From Deltaproteobacteria bacterium (GTDB lineage: Bacteria; Desulfobacterota; GWC2-55-46): a DNA stretch of 44,327 nt. Below, piece after piece: positions 42,846-44,327 of this stretch. Each line of letters starts with the position of its first letter. Position 1 is the stretch's first letter. Where the stretch lies: positions 1 through 44,327 of the forward strand of contig JACPGB010000030.1 in assembly GCA_016182655.1 (NCBI GenBank). The letters run 5' to 3'. The notes under the pieces are model-generated. The model searched no databases. It was not told where the DNA came from and saw only the letters and a list, made by a program, of their open reading frames with translations. The position numbers and the translations under genes were made by a program.

Positions 42846-44327
42846 TTATAAGCCCTCGACCTTCACCCTGAACGAGACCTCCATCTTACCTTCTTTGAGC
42901 GCGAAGGGGAAGAGGAAGACGAGGCACGAGCCCTGGTATATCTTCTCGAAACCGCCCTCTGAGAGCGAGACCGTATGGACCGGGAACCTCCAGAGGCCGG
43001 CGGGCCTATCCACCGCTATCGTAGCCTTCACCCTTGTAAGGGTGTCTATCATGGCGACGCTCTCTATCCCGGGTGTCTCGCCACTTGAGCCGAGCCCGAT
43101 GTCAAAGCCGAATGCCGCGTCGTTAGGCTCATACAGGCAGGCCGGGCCGTCACAGCACGGCAACAACATATTGAGCTCGACTCCAAACCGGAAATCGACT
43201 CCGCCGTGGACCTCGCCAGGGGTAAGCGTATAGTCGACCCTGAACGAGCCGGGGGAATCCGCTACAAACTCCTTTTTCAAAAAGAGCGCCCTGCCGTCTG
43301 TCTCGCTGTGCCTCGTGAGCGCGACGCCGTGCCCTTTGACCTCGGTTGAATAACGGCCCTTTGAAAAGTCCCCGAGTTCTTTGTATGTGTTTGCGTAAAA
43401 AGACTCGACAGTCTCACCTATCGGGATGAAGTGGTCGACGAACGACGCCCTTCTCGCGGAATCGTATTTGAGATATTTTTCCAGCCCTTCTTCCTTGACC
43501 TTCACGATCTCGTGAATAGACTTTTGTCCTCCGGCGTGCTCGGCCGAGTTCGCCTCTTCGAGCTTATAATGATAGCCCTCGTACCATCTCGACAAGGTAT
43601 TGGAGAGGTTCACGGCCCGGGGCTTGAAGTCGAGCTCAAGGAGCGCGCCACCGTTCGCGGGGCTTAAAAACAGGTTGAGGTCCCGCGTCCTTATGAGCAC
43701 CTCCTTGTGGCCGTCGGCGTCGATGTCTTCCAGCTCGACGCTGGAGAGCACATTATTCAGGCCGGAATCTATCTTCGAGCGTACCTCTGCCTCTATCAGG
43801 TGCCTGTAGACCTCGGTCCTCAAATGCGGGAGATAGAGCCCCCCGAATACGCCGTGCCAGTACGGGTCGTTGCACTGCCCTTTATATAAGTGAGTTTCTG
43901 CTATAGCCTTCTCTTCGCGGCTCAAGTTCGGCGAGTTCCTCACCGCCTTTGAGGCCAGCAACATCCTCTTGTGCATCCAGTTCGACTCCGGATACTTGGA
44001 AAAAAAGTTCCGCCAGATGCCTCCCTGCAGGAACCTCCTTACGCGCTCGCCCTCGGACCAGCCCTTTACATCGTCTACGAGCTTCATGTACGCCTTCGAG
44101 GCGTCAGGCGGCAAAGACCACTCGCCCATCTCCATGTAAGAGGTCGTCGGCAGATAGACCTGCCCGACAGGCTCTTCCCTGTCAATATACTCGGCGAAGG
44201 TGGCGACCGTTACCGAGTCTATCTTCTCCTCAAGCGCCTTAAGGAACCTTTCCAGCCAGCCGTCGTCAAAGACCCACTTGTGCGTGCCGGGCCAGACGCC
44301 GAATTTTTCGCCGTCGTCGCCGTATAT
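42846..44327 (-). CDS. GH57 glucan enzyme (4-alpha-glucanotransferase/amylase type), 5' end cut
   Basis: The frame is open to the right window edge, giving 493 residues of the C-terminal part. The visible N-terminus begins IYGDDGEKFGVWPGTHKWVF, the fourth conserved GH57 region, with the Asp that acts as general acid in Thermococcus 4-alpha-glucanotransferase; the catalytic Glu nucleophile region lies outside. After it come the DUF1925-like helical part (PTTSYMEMGEWSLPPDASKA) and the DUF1926-like beta domain (SPANGGALLELDFKP, GEVHGGVDFRFGVELNMLLP). Probably acts on glycogen or malto-oligosaccharides in the cytosol; the choice between transferase and hydrolase cannot be made here. An internal ATG at 44135 is not the start. 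Confidence 0.9.
   Translation of the reverse strand: MYGDDGEKFGVWPGTHKWVFDDGWLERFLKALEEKIDSVTVATFAEYIDREEPVGQVYLPTTSYMEMGEWSLPPDASKAYMKLVDDVKGWSEGERVRRFLQGGIWRNFFSKYPESNWMHKRMLLASKAVRNSPNLSREEKAIAETHLYKGQCNDPYWHGVFGGLYLPHLRTEVYRHLIEAEVRSKIDSGLNNVLSSVELEDIDADGHKEVLIRTRDLNLFLSPANGGALLELDFKPRAVNLSNTLSRWYEGYHYKLEEANSAEHAGGQKSIHEIVKVKEEGLEKYLKYDSARRASFVDHFIPIGETVESFYANTYKELGDFSKGRYSTEVKGHGVALTRHSETDGRALFLKKEFVADSPGSFRVDYTLTPGEVHGGVDFRFGVELNMLLPCCDGPACLYEPNDAAFGFDIGLGSSGETPGIESVAMIDTLTRVKATIAVDRPAGLWRFPVHTVSLSEGGFEKIYQGSCLVFLFPFALKEGKMEVSFRVKVEGL

Overview
The window reads as chromosome from a Gram-negative, LPS-making bacterium. It carries the LPS transport genes lptC-lptA-lptB and kdsC, the outer-membrane assembly lipoprotein gene bamD, a periplasmic PpiD-type chaperone, and the rod-shape genes mreBCD-mrdA-rodA. 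The gene neighbourhoods (kdsC-lptC-lptA-lptB-rpoN-hpf-ptsN-hprK-rapZ-EIIA...HPr-EI and pgpA-cinA-thpR-recA-pilT-recX-alaS) and the heavy use of ATA (Ile) and AGG (Arg) codons fit a deltaproteobacterium-like or Nitrospirota-like lineage. I cannot assign a genus. No rRNA, tRNA, CRISPR array, prophage or transposase gene was seen.

Layout. 1-2241 (minus): a DUF4105 gene running off the left edge and a DUF3015 gene, behind a good sigma-70 promoter. 2254-2838: non-coding, full of dispersed palindromic repeats. 2839-7220 (minus): a small membrane protein, proS and ppiD, with a 124-bp palindromic repeat between the ppiD stop codon and its terminator. 7221-7409: divergent promoter region. 7410-20387 (plus): mreB, mreC, mreD, mrdA, rodA, pgpA, cinA, thpR (apparently starting at AUA), recA, pilT, recX, alaS. 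20572-22282 (plus): a DarT/DarG DNA ADP-ribosylation toxin-antitoxin pair, the clearest accessory insertion. 22363-27120 (minus): a TPR protein, bamD, two cheW-type genes and cheA. 27121-28259: 1.1 kb without a gene, holding further copies of the repeat families seen near 2.4 kb. 28260-30793 (minus): ahcY and metK of the activated-methyl cycle, each with its own terminator. 30949-44327 (minus): a long run of genes coding in transcription order for a GH57 glucan enzyme (cut by the right edge), KdsC, LptC, LptA, LptB, RpoN, HPF, PtsN, HprK, RapZ, mannose-family EIIA, EIIB, EIIC and EIID, HPr and Enzyme I.

How the parts work together. The right-hand cluster encodes a self-contained phosphotransfer chain: EI, then HPr, then EIIA, EIIB and the EIIC/EIID membrane pair. 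HprK is present and HPr has the regulatory serine, so regulatory phosphorylation is also possible. PtsN and RapZ sit beside the sigma-54 gene and the LPS export genes. The left and middle parts are mostly housekeeping: envelope growth, DNA repair and translation. The non-housekeeping interest lies in DarTG, the receptor-less CheA/CheW/CheW set, and several families of small structured repeats, one of which keeps a stem by paired base changes between copies.
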